The translations under genes and the position numbers were made by a program. The notes under the pieces are model-generated. The model ran no database searches, was not told the DNA's origin, and saw only the letters and a program-made list of their open reading frames with translations. Shown here piece after piece: positions 1 through 8,258 of a stretch of 64,000 bases of DNA. Positions within the stretch are counted from its first letter, which is position 1; each line of letters starts with the position of its first letter. The stretch comes from Tetramitus jugosus (lineage: Eukaryota; Heterolobosea; Eutetramitea; Acrasida; Vahlkampfiidae), in the NCBI GenBank assembly GCA_937625935.1, contig OW569388.1, positions 1 through 64,000 of the forward strand. The letters are read 5' to 3'.

Positions 1-745
1 CCTAACCCACAAACCCAAACCCAAACCCTAACCCAAACCCAAACCCAAACCCAAACCCAAACCCAAACCCAAACCCAAACCCAAACCCAAACCCCAAACC
101 CAAACCCAAACCCAAACCCAAACCCAAACCCAAACCCAAACCCAAACCCAAACCCAAACCCAAACCCAAACCCAAACCCAAACCCAAACCCAAACCCAAA
201 CCCAAACCCAAACCCAAACCCAAACCCAAACCCAAACCCAAACCCAAACCCAAACCCAAACCCAAACCCAAACCCAAACCCAAACCCAAACCCAAACCCA
301 AACCCAAACCCAAACCCAAACCCAAACCCAAACCCAAACCCAAACCCAAACCCAAACCCAAACCCAAACCCAAACCCAAACCCAAACCCAAACCCAAACC
401 CAAACCCAAACCCAAACCCAAACCCAAACCCAAACCCAAACCCAAACCCAAACCCAAACCCAAACCCAAACCCAAACCCAAACCCAAACCCAAACCCAAA
501 CCCAAACCCAAACCCAAACCCAAACCCAAACCCAAACCCAAACCCAAACCCAAACCCAAACCCAAACCCAAACCCAAACCCAAACCCAAACCCAAACCCA
601 AACCCAAACCCAAACCCAAACCCAAACCCAAACCCAAACCCAAACCCAAACCCAAACCCAAACCCAAACCCAAACCCAAACCCAAACCCAAACCCAAACC
701 CAAACCCAAACCCAAACCCAAACCCAAACCCAAACCCAAACCCAA
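1..745. repeat. Telomere-type array, CCCAAA (TTTGGG) units
   Basis: The first 745 bases are almost pure tandem CCCAAA with the C-rich strand running inward from the left end, the orientation expected of a left chromosome end. Two CCCTAA-type variants lie in the outermost ~35 bases and one unit has an extra C near position 91; the rest is very uniform. The array ends at position 745 in unique sequence. Open frames through it (Gly-Leu or Trp-Val repeats) are artefacts of the repeat. Short interstitial copies recur at 1688-1704 and 2770-2787. Confidence 0.9.
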
Positions 746-1250
746 GTTAAAATCCATTTTCTCACCAAAATCACAAAATCATCTCAAAATCAATTTTTAT
801 GCAGGAATACAATGTCCACCATTGTAATCTTGTTCTTACTTCCTTGATACTTCTTACTAACACGTGTTACAACTTCCTCTCACTCAATCATTCGCTCCAT
901 GCATCTCTGCACTCGATGTCAAAACTCTCATTGTCATCCTAACAACACTCCTTCATCCATGTTGAACCTTCATCAAAGGAGTTTAAGCTCCTTCATCATT
1001 CTTTGTTATAAAGTATTTCCTGCCGTGTCCTTAGTCTTTTCCTTTCCCCTCGTTTCGGTTCAACTGGACAATGTCATTCCCAGTCGAGAATGCATTCATC
1101 AGGCTATTGTATTCACCGACTAAGCATTACAAACAATTTATGAAGGACTTCAATCTTGCAGTTCAACCGTCTCGGTCACAATGTATCTTCCTTCAGATGT
1201 TCGAACCTTTCTGATCTCAGTTCCAAGTTCCTCTGTAGAAATCTTTTTAT
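746..1250. other. Subtelomeric spacer without a recognisable gene
   Basis: Between the telomeric array and the 39-bp repeats I see no convincing coding sequence on either strand. The open frames here are short, carry no recognisable domain and have no coding-like composition. A degenerate half-unit of the following repeat may begin near 1218. Confidence 0.6.
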
Positions 1251-1485
1251 GCGGAACTATCTGGTTCCTCTTAGACATGTGTTCATTTAGGCGGAACCAG
1301 CTGGTTCCACTGAAAAAGTCATATTACAGGCGGAACCAGATAGTTCCACTGACAAAGTCAAGTTTTAGGCGGAACCAGCTGGTTCCTCTGTAAAGTCGAA
1401 AATTTAGGCGGAACCAGATAGTTCCTCTGTAAAAAAGCTTTTCTAGGCCGAAATGGCTGGTTCCGCCTATTTTTTCTCGACTCAT
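1251..1485. repeat. Six 39-bp tandem repeats with a palindromic GGAACC/GGTTCC core
   Basis: Units start at 1251, 1291, 1330, 1369, 1408 and 1447, spaced 40, 39, 39, 39 and 39 bases; the last is degenerate. Each begins GCGGAAC and holds a 16-base core with arms GGAAC and GTTCC. In units 2 and 4 the core is a perfect palindrome, GGAACCAGCTGGTTCC; units 3 and 5 carry GGAACCAGATAGTTCC. The alternation gives a 78-base higher-order period. Position next to the telomere suggests a chromosome-end repeat. Its function is unknown. Confidence 0.85.
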
Positions 1486-1820
1486 CAGTCAATAGCTCAT
1501 AGAGATTTGGGTTTTCTGAGTTCAAAACCCAACTCCATATCACAGTTTGGGGGATAGTTCAGAATCTATAGTGAGTTTTTTCATACAAAGCTTAAGTTGA
1601 ACATTCCAGACCATAAAGAATACAAAAACAACCTTTACAACGTACAGTTGACTGTATTCAGCCAGTCTTGGCTAGCCGATATGTGACAACCCAAACCCAA
1701 ACCCATTATAATAAATCATAGATTTACTATTGTAAAGCATAGTATGAGGCTTAATAACACTCTCGGTATCAGAGAATCTATGTTCAATTCACTCTTGCAC
1801 CAATCATGACATAAAATTGA
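1486..1820. other. Subtelomeric spacer with an interstitial telomere-like tract
   Basis: No gene is visible. The stretch contains an interstitial run of telomere-type units at 1688-1704 (about 2.5 CCCAAA units), which links this region to the terminal array. Confidence 0.6.
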
Positions 1821-2290
1821 TGTTGGGTAAGGGTTTATAAGATGGTTGGATACATCTGACATGCATTCTCAATGAAAATAACTTCAGAACCAATAGATTA
1901 CGAACAGATATGATAATCAGGACGTAGAAATGCTCTTAGTCCTGAACAGTCAAAAAGAAAAAAGGTTGGGTAAGGGTTTATACACTGGTTGGAGGAGAAG
2001 TCAACCCTAAATGTACTTTTGACATAATTAGTTTGCGATTCAACAGAGATATAATTGAAGATTCATTGAATGACTACAGAGTCCCCTACGACCTATTCTG
2101 CAGATAAAATCAAAAAGTAAAAAAAGGTGGGATTTGGGTTTATATGCTGGTTGGAGGTCGATGCAACCGAAATCTGCTTTTCAACAGAAATCACTTGCAC
2201 TTTAGTACAGATACTATTGAAGGCAAGTTGATCCAATACATAGAATCGAAGGGCAAATATGTTAGTTTGAGGATGTATCACCCTAAAACA
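1821..2290. repeat. Degenerate subtelomeric repeat, three units of ~145-160 bp
   Basis: Three related segments start near 1821, 1965 and 2126. Each opens with TTGGGTAAGGGTTTATA or a close variant (the third reads GTGGGATTTGGGTTTATA), followed by a GGTTGGA element; the second and third are preceded by an A-rich run. The G-rich opening resembles telomeric TTTGGG/TAGGG units, so the repeat may have arisen from telomere-derived sequence. Outside the opening block the units have diverged strongly and carry no coding frame. Confidence 0.6.
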
Positions 2291-2678
2291 CAGTATATAA
2301 GTCGTAATTAGTAGTCACAGATTATGATCAAGACAAAATATAGTTAACTATTGCTTGATTTCTTTGAAAAAAACCCATCGATCACATGTTGTCAATCTCA
2401 GAATGAGGTGAAAATTCCTGATCAGAATAAGGTTAGAGACAAAGAAAACAAAAAAACAACCTAAAGAAAAAGAATGTCAATCTTAGTCTATAGTAAGAGA
2501 GTAAAAACAACAAATTGAGAGTTGTAAGAGATGAGATTAACTGACAAGATTATCCAGTTCAAAATTCCTCCAAAAAAATGATTTTTACTGTATAACGCCT
2601 GCGTCTAACGCCGCAGGCAAATTGATTCCTTAGGGTTGAGTTTTACCTCAACTATTTGTTAAGACCAAACTCAACCCA
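2291..2678. other. Noncoding spacer with two inverted repeats
   Basis: No gene is visible. There is a GC-rich hairpin with 7-bp arms GCCTGCG/CGCAGGC (2597-2603 and 2612-2618) and an 11-bp perfect inverted repeat GGGTTGAGTTT/AAACTCAACCC (2633-2643 and 2667-2677). The second lies directly beside the A tail of the adjoining retroelement remnant, so it may belong to that element's target or end. Confidence 0.5.
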
Positions 2679-3850
2679 CTTTTTTTTTTTAGACGAAATC
2701 TTACTTCTTTTGGACTCCTCTCTCCATATATGACCATAATTCGTGGGTTTGGTTTAGGGACAAGGGAATCCCAAACCCAAACCCAACCCTTCTCAGCACA
2801 GCTGACACTCTTTGGTTAAGCAACCGAGTGAAAACCTTTGATAGACCGCTGAGCAGGCATATAGGGCGAAAGTTCCCTATCATCATAGGGCAGCCCTTCT
2901 TGTACGCCGGAACTATAACACACCTCTTCCATTCACACGGGAATTGCCCGGTCTCTAATATTCTATTGAAGAAAGTCATCAGCGCCTCTGCGAACTCAAC
3001 TCTATAGTCTCTTTCCTTGGTGTGTCTCAATTTGAGCATTGAATATCTTGTCCACCCCAGGTGCCTTACCGTTTCGCAGCCACTTTAAGGATTGCAGTAC
3101 CTCCTCCAACTTGAACGGGGGAAATATATCCTCCATACTCTCAGTCCTGCATCTCATCTCGTCTAGGAACGTCATGTCTGCAAATTCTTGTTCAAACACC
3201 TCCTCAAGGTAATCAGCAGCATGCTCAGCTACCTTTTCCGGGGCAGTGATCACCTTTTCTCCACTCTTGTAACTCTTGAATCTTAGACTCAGTGCCTTCT
3301 TGCCTGTGGCAGCATTGAAGAAGAATCGGGGGTCCACGAATTCTGTAGTTCTGGCTTTGTACAACCACTTGGAAAACCTCTTGTTAGCCCTACGGGCTCT
3401 TTCAACTTGTACAAGCCCATCGACAATCTTCAGTGATGCCAAAATACCTCTCAGAGTACAGTCCTCCTTGTATGCCTTGCAAACCCTCATGAGTTTCGGT
3501 GAACCGGTGTCATGGGAAGACAGCCGCTCCACTAAAACCATTCTATCCTTCAGCCAACGTCTTACTCTGCGGTTGTCAATTCCTCTCGCAATTGGTTTAC
3601 ACTTAGGAAACCTCTTTGCACTTTCCTTTAAGATCATAGTGATCCGGTCACATTGTTCATCAACATCCATTTCCGCCATGTTGATTTTATCCAGCTCCTC
3701 AATCACCTCTTTAGAGTACTCTATCCACATCTTGCTGTCCCTCTTTGGGAACTTGGGCTTTTCTTCTGTGGGCCCTTGTTCCTCCACCTTTGTCCACCAT
3801 ACCTTTACCATCGTAGGTATGTGATCACTCCTTACCCCATAGCAACTCCA
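2679..3850 (-). pseudogene. Broken APE-type non-LTR retrotransposon (endonuclease end to early reverse transcriptase)
   Basis: Reading leftward on the minus strand, the remnant begins with SDHIPTMVKVWW, like the catalytic SDH end of an apurinic-type endonuclease domain. A ~200-residue linker follows, then an RT-type opening (LKWLRNGKAPGVDKI near 3050). After a frameshift near 3030 the frame resumes with reverse-transcriptase-like blocks VPAYKKG and NFRPICLLSGLSKVF. It stops at 2701, long before the catalytic YxDD region. A run of ten A's on the minus strand (T's at 2681-2690) follows the stop, as in the 3' tail of a LINE-like element. A short telomere-type tract lies inside the remnant at 2770-2787. 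The copy has lost both the 5' part of the endonuclease and most of the RT, so it is dead. Confidence 0.75.
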
Positions 3851-4027
3851 CTGCCATCAGTGTCTGTTGTGCAGCTCAGTGCGGAGAACCGGCGAATTCT
3901 GGAGCAAGTGAATGTCACTTCTCCAGTGTTCGCCAGGGTGGAAAAGGAAATTGCTGCACGCAAAAGGTATGGTTTGACTGAGGACGAATTAGTAATTGTG
4001 GATGTGGACGACGACTCCAACAAGTGA
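3830..4027 (+). pseudogene. Coding-like gene fragment, function unknown
   Basis: An open frame ending at 4027 looks coding in composition, with stretches such as ENRRILEQVNVTSPVF and RKRYGLTEDELVIVDVDDD. It has no clear start and begins at about the same place as the 5' end of the retroelement remnant on the other strand, which suggests the element landed in or beside a gene now lost. An AATAAA follows the stop near 4049. I do not recognise the family. It could be the last exon of a small unknown gene instead of a relic. Confidence 0.35.
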
Positions 4028-4333
4028 AGAAGACACTCACAAAACAAGTCAATAAATGAGCAATCGTGCTTGCTGCGCAAGCACACATGGTTGTATGGAA
4101 AAAAATCATCTTTTTTACCGATGAGTTATGTCGGGGTCAGTGTCATCTGTTTCCATACCAATTTACTATTTCAAGGCGTTGTTTGATTTAAAAGTACTTA
4201 CCCTCGGCATGTTTGTTTTTTCAAAGCATAAGACGTATAATTAGAGGATGTTAGATAATTAGAAAAATCAAGGCAGCAAGGAAGAATTAAGTAGAAAGAC
4301 AAAGTACTACAATGTTTCCTGTGTTCATCTCTA

Positions 4334-4793
4334 GGTTAAATGCAATTAGACTCGAGGTACAGCGACTAAAAGAGGAAAATATCGAATCTGTTGCCAAGAA
4401 GCTCGATTTTGATGATCAATCCACTTCGTCTGATGAGTAAGGAGTGTTTATGAGGTCCCAGAAGAGGAGTGATGTGTATGCATGCGTCACACGATGTATG
4501 ATGGCTGACAAGAGCACAAAGAATAAAGAAATGAAAGTAACCCAGGTTTTAAAGTGGATCGATGACTACTTCAAAAACAAAAGAAAGATCATCGAGGACA
4601 AGGTCAAGAAACTAGAAAATGAAATTCAACAGATGAGATCTTTGTGTGATGTAGAGCTTGTATGAAGAAGCTGTCCAACTCTTGAAGATAGTCATTGAAT
4701 ACAACACCCCTCTTGTTGCTCAGTCAATCGAAGATGAAGAAAAGAAGTTGTATGAGGAAATTCAGCAAGCAATTGGAGCAAAATCCGATTAAA
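4334..4793 (+). pseudogene. Coiled-coil-like gene remnant in three open segments
   Basis: Three coding-like segments lie in a row. The first (4334-4440) ends KKLDFDDQSTSSDE; the second (about 4444-4665) has a Lys/Glu-rich helical stretch containing KVKKLENEIQQMRS; the third (to 4793) contains EEAVQLLKIVIEYN and ends EIQQAIGAKSD. A stop separates the first two, and a frame change near 4660 separates the second from the third. The CTCTAG just before 4334 could be an old intron acceptor. The charge pattern suggests a helical or coiled-coil protein, but no family is recognised. Disruption and location among other relics point to decay. Confidence 0.45.
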
Positions 4794-4794
4794 C

Positions 4795-5611
4795 GGTGAT
4801 TTATAGTGGGAAGCCTCAGTCATTGTAGGTATTTTCATGAACAGAATTGATTTCGATTGTCTTGGTGAAGTTTGATATCGCATTCTTCTGCTGTTTGAGC
4901 TCATTGTATGAGTAACCTCTGTTTTAGTACGCACGTTCATCAGCAGGATTTCGATTGCTTTTGTGAAATCTGATATTGCTTTGTCATTCTCCATGCAGAG
5001 ATAATGCTGTAGACTCATACAATTTGACTGTCCGCTTGGAGAATTTTTGAATAGCTACTCAATGATTCAATATAGCTTTTGTTCCTATCTGATACGAGTA
5101 CTTTTTGTGATAATTGGTTCAAAAACTCTTACAAGATGGTCAATTCGTTTGATCTTGATGCGTTCCTCTGAAGATACCACAATGCAACAGATACCAAATG
5201 TCAGAATGTTTCTCTGGAAGTAAATTCAACGCTGATTTGAATTCGTTTACAATTCCAATCGTTCAACTTGGTTGAAACTGTGCCATAATCTCCGACTCGC
5301 TGAATACTCGTGATCCATGTTTGAAGAAGTGTTGAAACGTTTGAGAGTGTTCCAATAATTCAGAGTTCTTTCTGTGAAAGAAGACTCCACCCGTGTCACA
5401 ACAACATCTGCTGAATCACTCACTTTCTGTTTGATTCAACAAGTACGACGCGACTTTCCATTGCATCCTTTGGGATCAGACCATCATCGACTACGGGTGC
5501 CGAGAAGATTGCATTATTCACAACAACAAACGAATTCCATAATACGGGAAAAAGGCTCACCGATGACGTAAGTGGAAAAATGTGCACAAGCAACAAGGTT
5601 CCATGAAGCAA
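4795..5611 (-). pseudogene. Decayed tetratricopeptide-repeat (TPR) protein gene
   Basis: On the minus strand, conceptual translation in shifting frames gives coding-like blocks in order. First a stretch ending LVESNRK (to 5420), then an open block with RTLNYWNTLKRFN and RRLWHSFNQVERLEL, then after a shift FKSALNLLPEKHSDIWYLLH. Two clear TPR-like helices follow: DKAISDFTKAIEI and, in another frame, NRGYSYNELKQQKNAISNF with FTKTIEINSVHENTY. At least two frameshifts and in-frame stops (one after DERAY, one after TYND) break the gene. TPR proteins are helical scaffolds for protein binding; the partner here cannot be told. It lies just downstream of the intact secreted-protein gene on the same strand. 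Confidence 0.6.
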
Positions 5612-5619
5612 GAGATTCT

Positions 5620-6207
5620 TTACTTACAAATATCAGGTACCTTCCAGTAGGAAGGATTCAAGCTTGATGGACCCTTCAAGAAGTCGGTGAAGATCATATT
5701 AATGTAATCTCTAGATTCAATGGAAATTGGTCCAATATATGCATAACTAAATGGTTCACTTGCCATAGTTGTGTTATCAAGTACCTTGACCACCCATCTA
5801 TGTCTCTCATTTTGATCAAACCAGAACTCTGGCCATGGTGCCAATGCACTGTACGTAATCAATTTTCCAGAAGTCTCCTCATAGAAAGCATCTTGAAGGA
5901 AAGTTGGACTTGGCTGCGACTTTAATGCCTTTTTCTCACAACCAGCACTATTGAAAACGTAGAGAGTCTTCTCATCATACAATGATAAACTGTACCTTAA
6001 AACTCCACTTGAAGGGGAGAAAAACTGGTAGAATGTTCTTTTACTAATGTAATCATACTGGATGTAACCCTTTCCACCACACGAGATCGGTTGACAACTG
6101 AATTCAAAGAATGCAGACCATTGATCTGGAAGAACAGGAGTTGGAGGAGGTCTCTGAGCAAAAACAGTGACCACTGTAATCAACAACAAAACGATTGCTA
6201 TCTTCAT
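5620..6207 (-). CDS. Secreted protein of unknown function, possibly ependymin-like
   Basis: A 195-residue protein begins with a clear signal peptide (MKIAIVLLLITVVTVFAQ), so it should enter the secretory pathway. The rest is soluble and aromatic-rich, with Cys near residues 37, 43 and 90 and at the C-terminus (VPDICK). The arrangement of an N-terminal P-x-x-W, central beta-like segments, and a final F...P...C resembles ependymin-related lipid-binding proteins, but that is only a topological impression. The stop lies inside GTAAGT (tgtaagtaa), which looks like a splice donor, so a further 3' exon is possible. I prefer the stop as given because ependymin-like proteins also end at this Cys. It is the only intact gene among the subtelomeric relics. 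Confidence 0.7.
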   Translation of the reverse strand: MKIAIVLLLITVVTVFAQRPPPTPVLPDQWSAFFEFSCQPISCGGKGYIQYDYISKRTFYQFFSPSSGVLRYSLSLYDEKTLYVFNSAGCEKKALKSQPSPTFLQDAFYEETSGKLITYSALAPWPEFWFDQNERHRWVVKVLDNTTMASEPFSYAYIGPISIESRDYINMIFTDFLKGPSSLNPSYWKVPDICK

Positions 6208-6517
6208 TTGTTTTTTGTTTCGAGCTTGCTTTGCTTTTCTTCGTGCTGGGAAGAATGCATCGCACTTATTGAGATTTCGATTGTGTGTGGGATCCTAACT
6301 TGTCAAAAAATCGGAAGGGGGAGATAAAAAGTCCGCATGTTATCCAGAACCAATCCGTTCTGATGGTAGATCAGGTATGACAGGAAGCTCAGAAATGAAA
6401 GAATTTGACTTGACTAATCTCCTTGCCAGAAAGCTTGCTTAAGCTGATCACCCTTGAAAAAGAAGTGTGAAACGAGTTTTCTGTCACAGTCATCTTGTTC
6501 CACACTTTCTTAGGTTG

Positions 6518-6897
6518 TTACTGTACAACGCATCGTCTATAATAATTTCCATTTTCAGCAAATTCTGTAGCAATGAACTTGCTGTCACTGTGATCAATAC
6601 TGTAACCATAGGGCGCGATGCCATTGGGATATCTCAAACAATCCAAAACAGACACTTCTCTGAAAAAGGGTTCTTCTCCTCCAAACTTCAATCCACAGTT
6701 CTATTATACCATAATCCCTCGTACACTGTTCCACCTGCTCTTTCACTAACCTTTGAAGAGAATGTTAATTCGCCAACACCTATCTGTATCGTACTCAATT
6801 TTTGGGATCTTTCATCGTCATCAAAGTTGCTTTTATCAAAGTTGCCAGGCATCCCTTCTCTTTTTCAATCTCAGTTTGTACAGGTACAGATTAATTA
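6518..6897 (-). pseudogene. Decayed TKL-type (receptor-like) protein kinase gene, N-lobe only
   Basis: On the minus strand the frames give, in order, a basic juxtamembrane-like stretch (YKLRLKKRRDAWQL), a linker starting MPGNFDKSNFDDDE, and a kinase-like N-lobe. The glycine-loop region reads KVSERAGGTVYEGLWYNRT, followed after a frameshift by EEPFFREVSVLDCLRYPNG (helix C-like) and IATEFAENGNYYRRC (hinge-like). The stop at 6518 falls before any HRD or DFG catalytic motif. So it is a truncated, frameshifted remnant of a kinase of the tyrosine-kinase-like type common in amoebae. Nothing of the C-lobe was found to the left. Confidence 0.6.
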
Positions 6898-7023
6898 TTA
6901 AGATTGATTCGATGTCCCAGGTTTCACAGGCAATCCGTTCCACTGTCGTAGCTCCCTCTTGACTTGGTCAAGGCCAGTGGTCAATATGTAGACATTGTTT
7001 TGTTGGACCCGTCGGACCGACAT
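6898..7023 (-). other. Short coding-like fragment beside the kinase remnant
   Basis: A 41-residue open frame on the minus strand starts MSVRRVQQNNVYILTTG and ends VKPGTSNQS. Its composition is coding-like and it lies directly upstream of the kinase remnant on the same strand, so it may be part of the lost extracellular or linker portion of that gene. No family is recognised and no independent gene is claimed. Confidence 0.3.
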
Positions 7024-7303
7024 GCACGAGGGGCGTCGAGGTCAGCATCGATGATGAATGTGATGCACACCGAGGTTCATCGCTGTCGTCAACGGCAACC
7101 TGATGGTTTTCGAAACTTTGCAGGAATCCTCTTTTATACCTACTTATCAATAACCTTGACGTTGACGTCGAAGGAACTTTTTATGTCCTCCTCCATCGAT
7201 GACGTCACGGTGTTCCCGCAACACTTTGAAGATGAAAACAAAAATCGAGATTGCACTTCATAAAACAATTCAAACAAAACCACACAAAATCAAGACCAAG
7301 TAA

Positions 7304-8011
7304 ATGAGTACCGAAACAGAAAATTCCGTATCTCCATCGCAAGATCTCACTTCAGAATTGTTCCAATTGCTCAGACAAAAACAACCTGGTACAATCAAGA
7401 AGCTAATTCTGAGGGAAGTTGAGCTGTTGTCTCAAGAAGATGATATAAGTTGCCTTGAGATTTTAGAATCGATTAGAAAAGGTGCTTCTGTTCGTGAACC
7501 AATGCTCATAATAAATCCAAGCGACTCAACCTCACTGTTGCCACCAACTATTCAGTTTTTAGAGAATACTGGAACAATTTCTAACTACTTGAATGAACAA
7601 TCCTCACAGATGAAAATCAATAGTTTGAGTATGGAATTATTAAAATATAAAAGGGAACCAAAGAGAAGTGAAGTGAAAGATGAAGATGAAGATCAGGCTT
7701 TACAACCAGAAAAGAAGAGATCAAAAGAGGTGTTTTATGTACAGGCCGTTGTGGATGATGTACGTGTGGATGATTTAGTCACCAGGAAACAACTTGCAAA
7801 CATTTCTGAAAGATGCTGCAGACAGGAAAAGTGTGATAATTACGAGAGAGAAACGAAACTAGACGCTTACGTAATTGTTAAGGACGAAACCGAGGTTAAC
7901 CGTCTTGTGCGCACTTATCCCACCATTTCAAATCAATTCAATACTAACAATTCAAAGGAATTGAAATTGTATCACAAAGCATACTTTATGTGGTGTGCTG
8001 AAGGAAATTAA
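7304..8011 (+). CDS. Hypothetical protein with a charged nuclear-signal-like segment
   Basis: This 235-residue open frame starts at an ATG after an A-rich leader. The N-terminal third is helical and Leu-rich (ELFQLLRQKQPGTIKKLIL). A strongly charged block with KREPKR and PEKKRSKEV sits near residues 115-142 and could be a nuclear import signal. The C-terminal part is mixed, with Cys near 170-176. I recognise no domain. There is no signal peptide or membrane segment. An AATAAA just past the stop (8037) fits a polyadenylation signal. It is the first apparently intact plus-strand gene from the telomere. Confidence 0.6.
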   Translation: MSTETENSVSPSQDLTSELFQLLRQKQPGTIKKLILREVELLSQEDDISCLEILESIRKGASVREPMLIINPSDSTSLLPPTIQFLENTGTISNYLNEQSSQMKINSLSMELLKYKREPKRSEVKDEDEDQALQPEKKRSKEVFYVQAVVDDVRVDDLVTRKQLANISERCCRQEKCDNYERETKLDAYVIVKDETEVNRLVRTYPTISNQFNTNNSKELKLYHKAYFMWCAEGN

Positions 8012-8219
8012 AGAACTCAAAGGCTTGACAATGAGTAAATAAATATTGTTCTGATTGTAGTAGCTGGTTGATTGCCAAAAATTTCTTTAGAAATAGTGCC
8101 TCATACTTGGGTTGGGCCTGCAAACAGCTGTAAGGTCTGTAGCTAGGATCTCGGCCGTACAAGCTGAACACTGCATTGTCAGAAACGCTATCAAAAACTC
8201 CATTCGTAAACCTTCTCAT
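7986..8219 (-). CDS. Small hypothetical protein, coding-like frame
   Basis: A 77-residue frame on the minus strand has coding-like composition, with a soluble aromatic segment (SLYGRDPSYRPYSCLQAQ) followed by a helical segment (ALFLKKFLAINQLLQ). Its 3' end overlaps the end of the plus-strand gene by 26 bases, and it lies just downstream of the Patched-like gene on the same strand. It could be a short independent gene, a small mitochondrial subunit, or a relic. No family is recognised and its start is the only ATG available. Confidence 0.4.
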   Translation of the reverse strand: MRRFTNGVFDSVSDNAVFSLYGRDPSYRPYSCLQAQPKYEALFLKKFLAINQLLQSEQYLFTHCQAFEFFNFLQHTT

Positions 8220-8258
8220 TTCAAAAGAATATAACTGCGGTGCAAGTAAGGACTTGTT

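Noticed and set aside
2..774. Long open frames coding for Gly-Leu or Trp-Val repeats
   Set aside because: They are translations of the telomeric hexamer and end where the array ends.
899..1123. 74-codon plus-strand frame
   Set aside because: No recognisable domain, composition not coding-like, no support beyond lack of stops.
5612..5626. GTAAGT at the end of the secreted-protein gene as a splice donor
   Set aside because: Possible, but the natural stop TAA lies inside it and the downstream frames belong to the decayed TPR gene; left as an open alternative.
6467..6901. 144-codon plus-strand frame
   Set aside because: It is the shadow of the kinase remnant, whose minus-strand sequence has clear kinase blocks.
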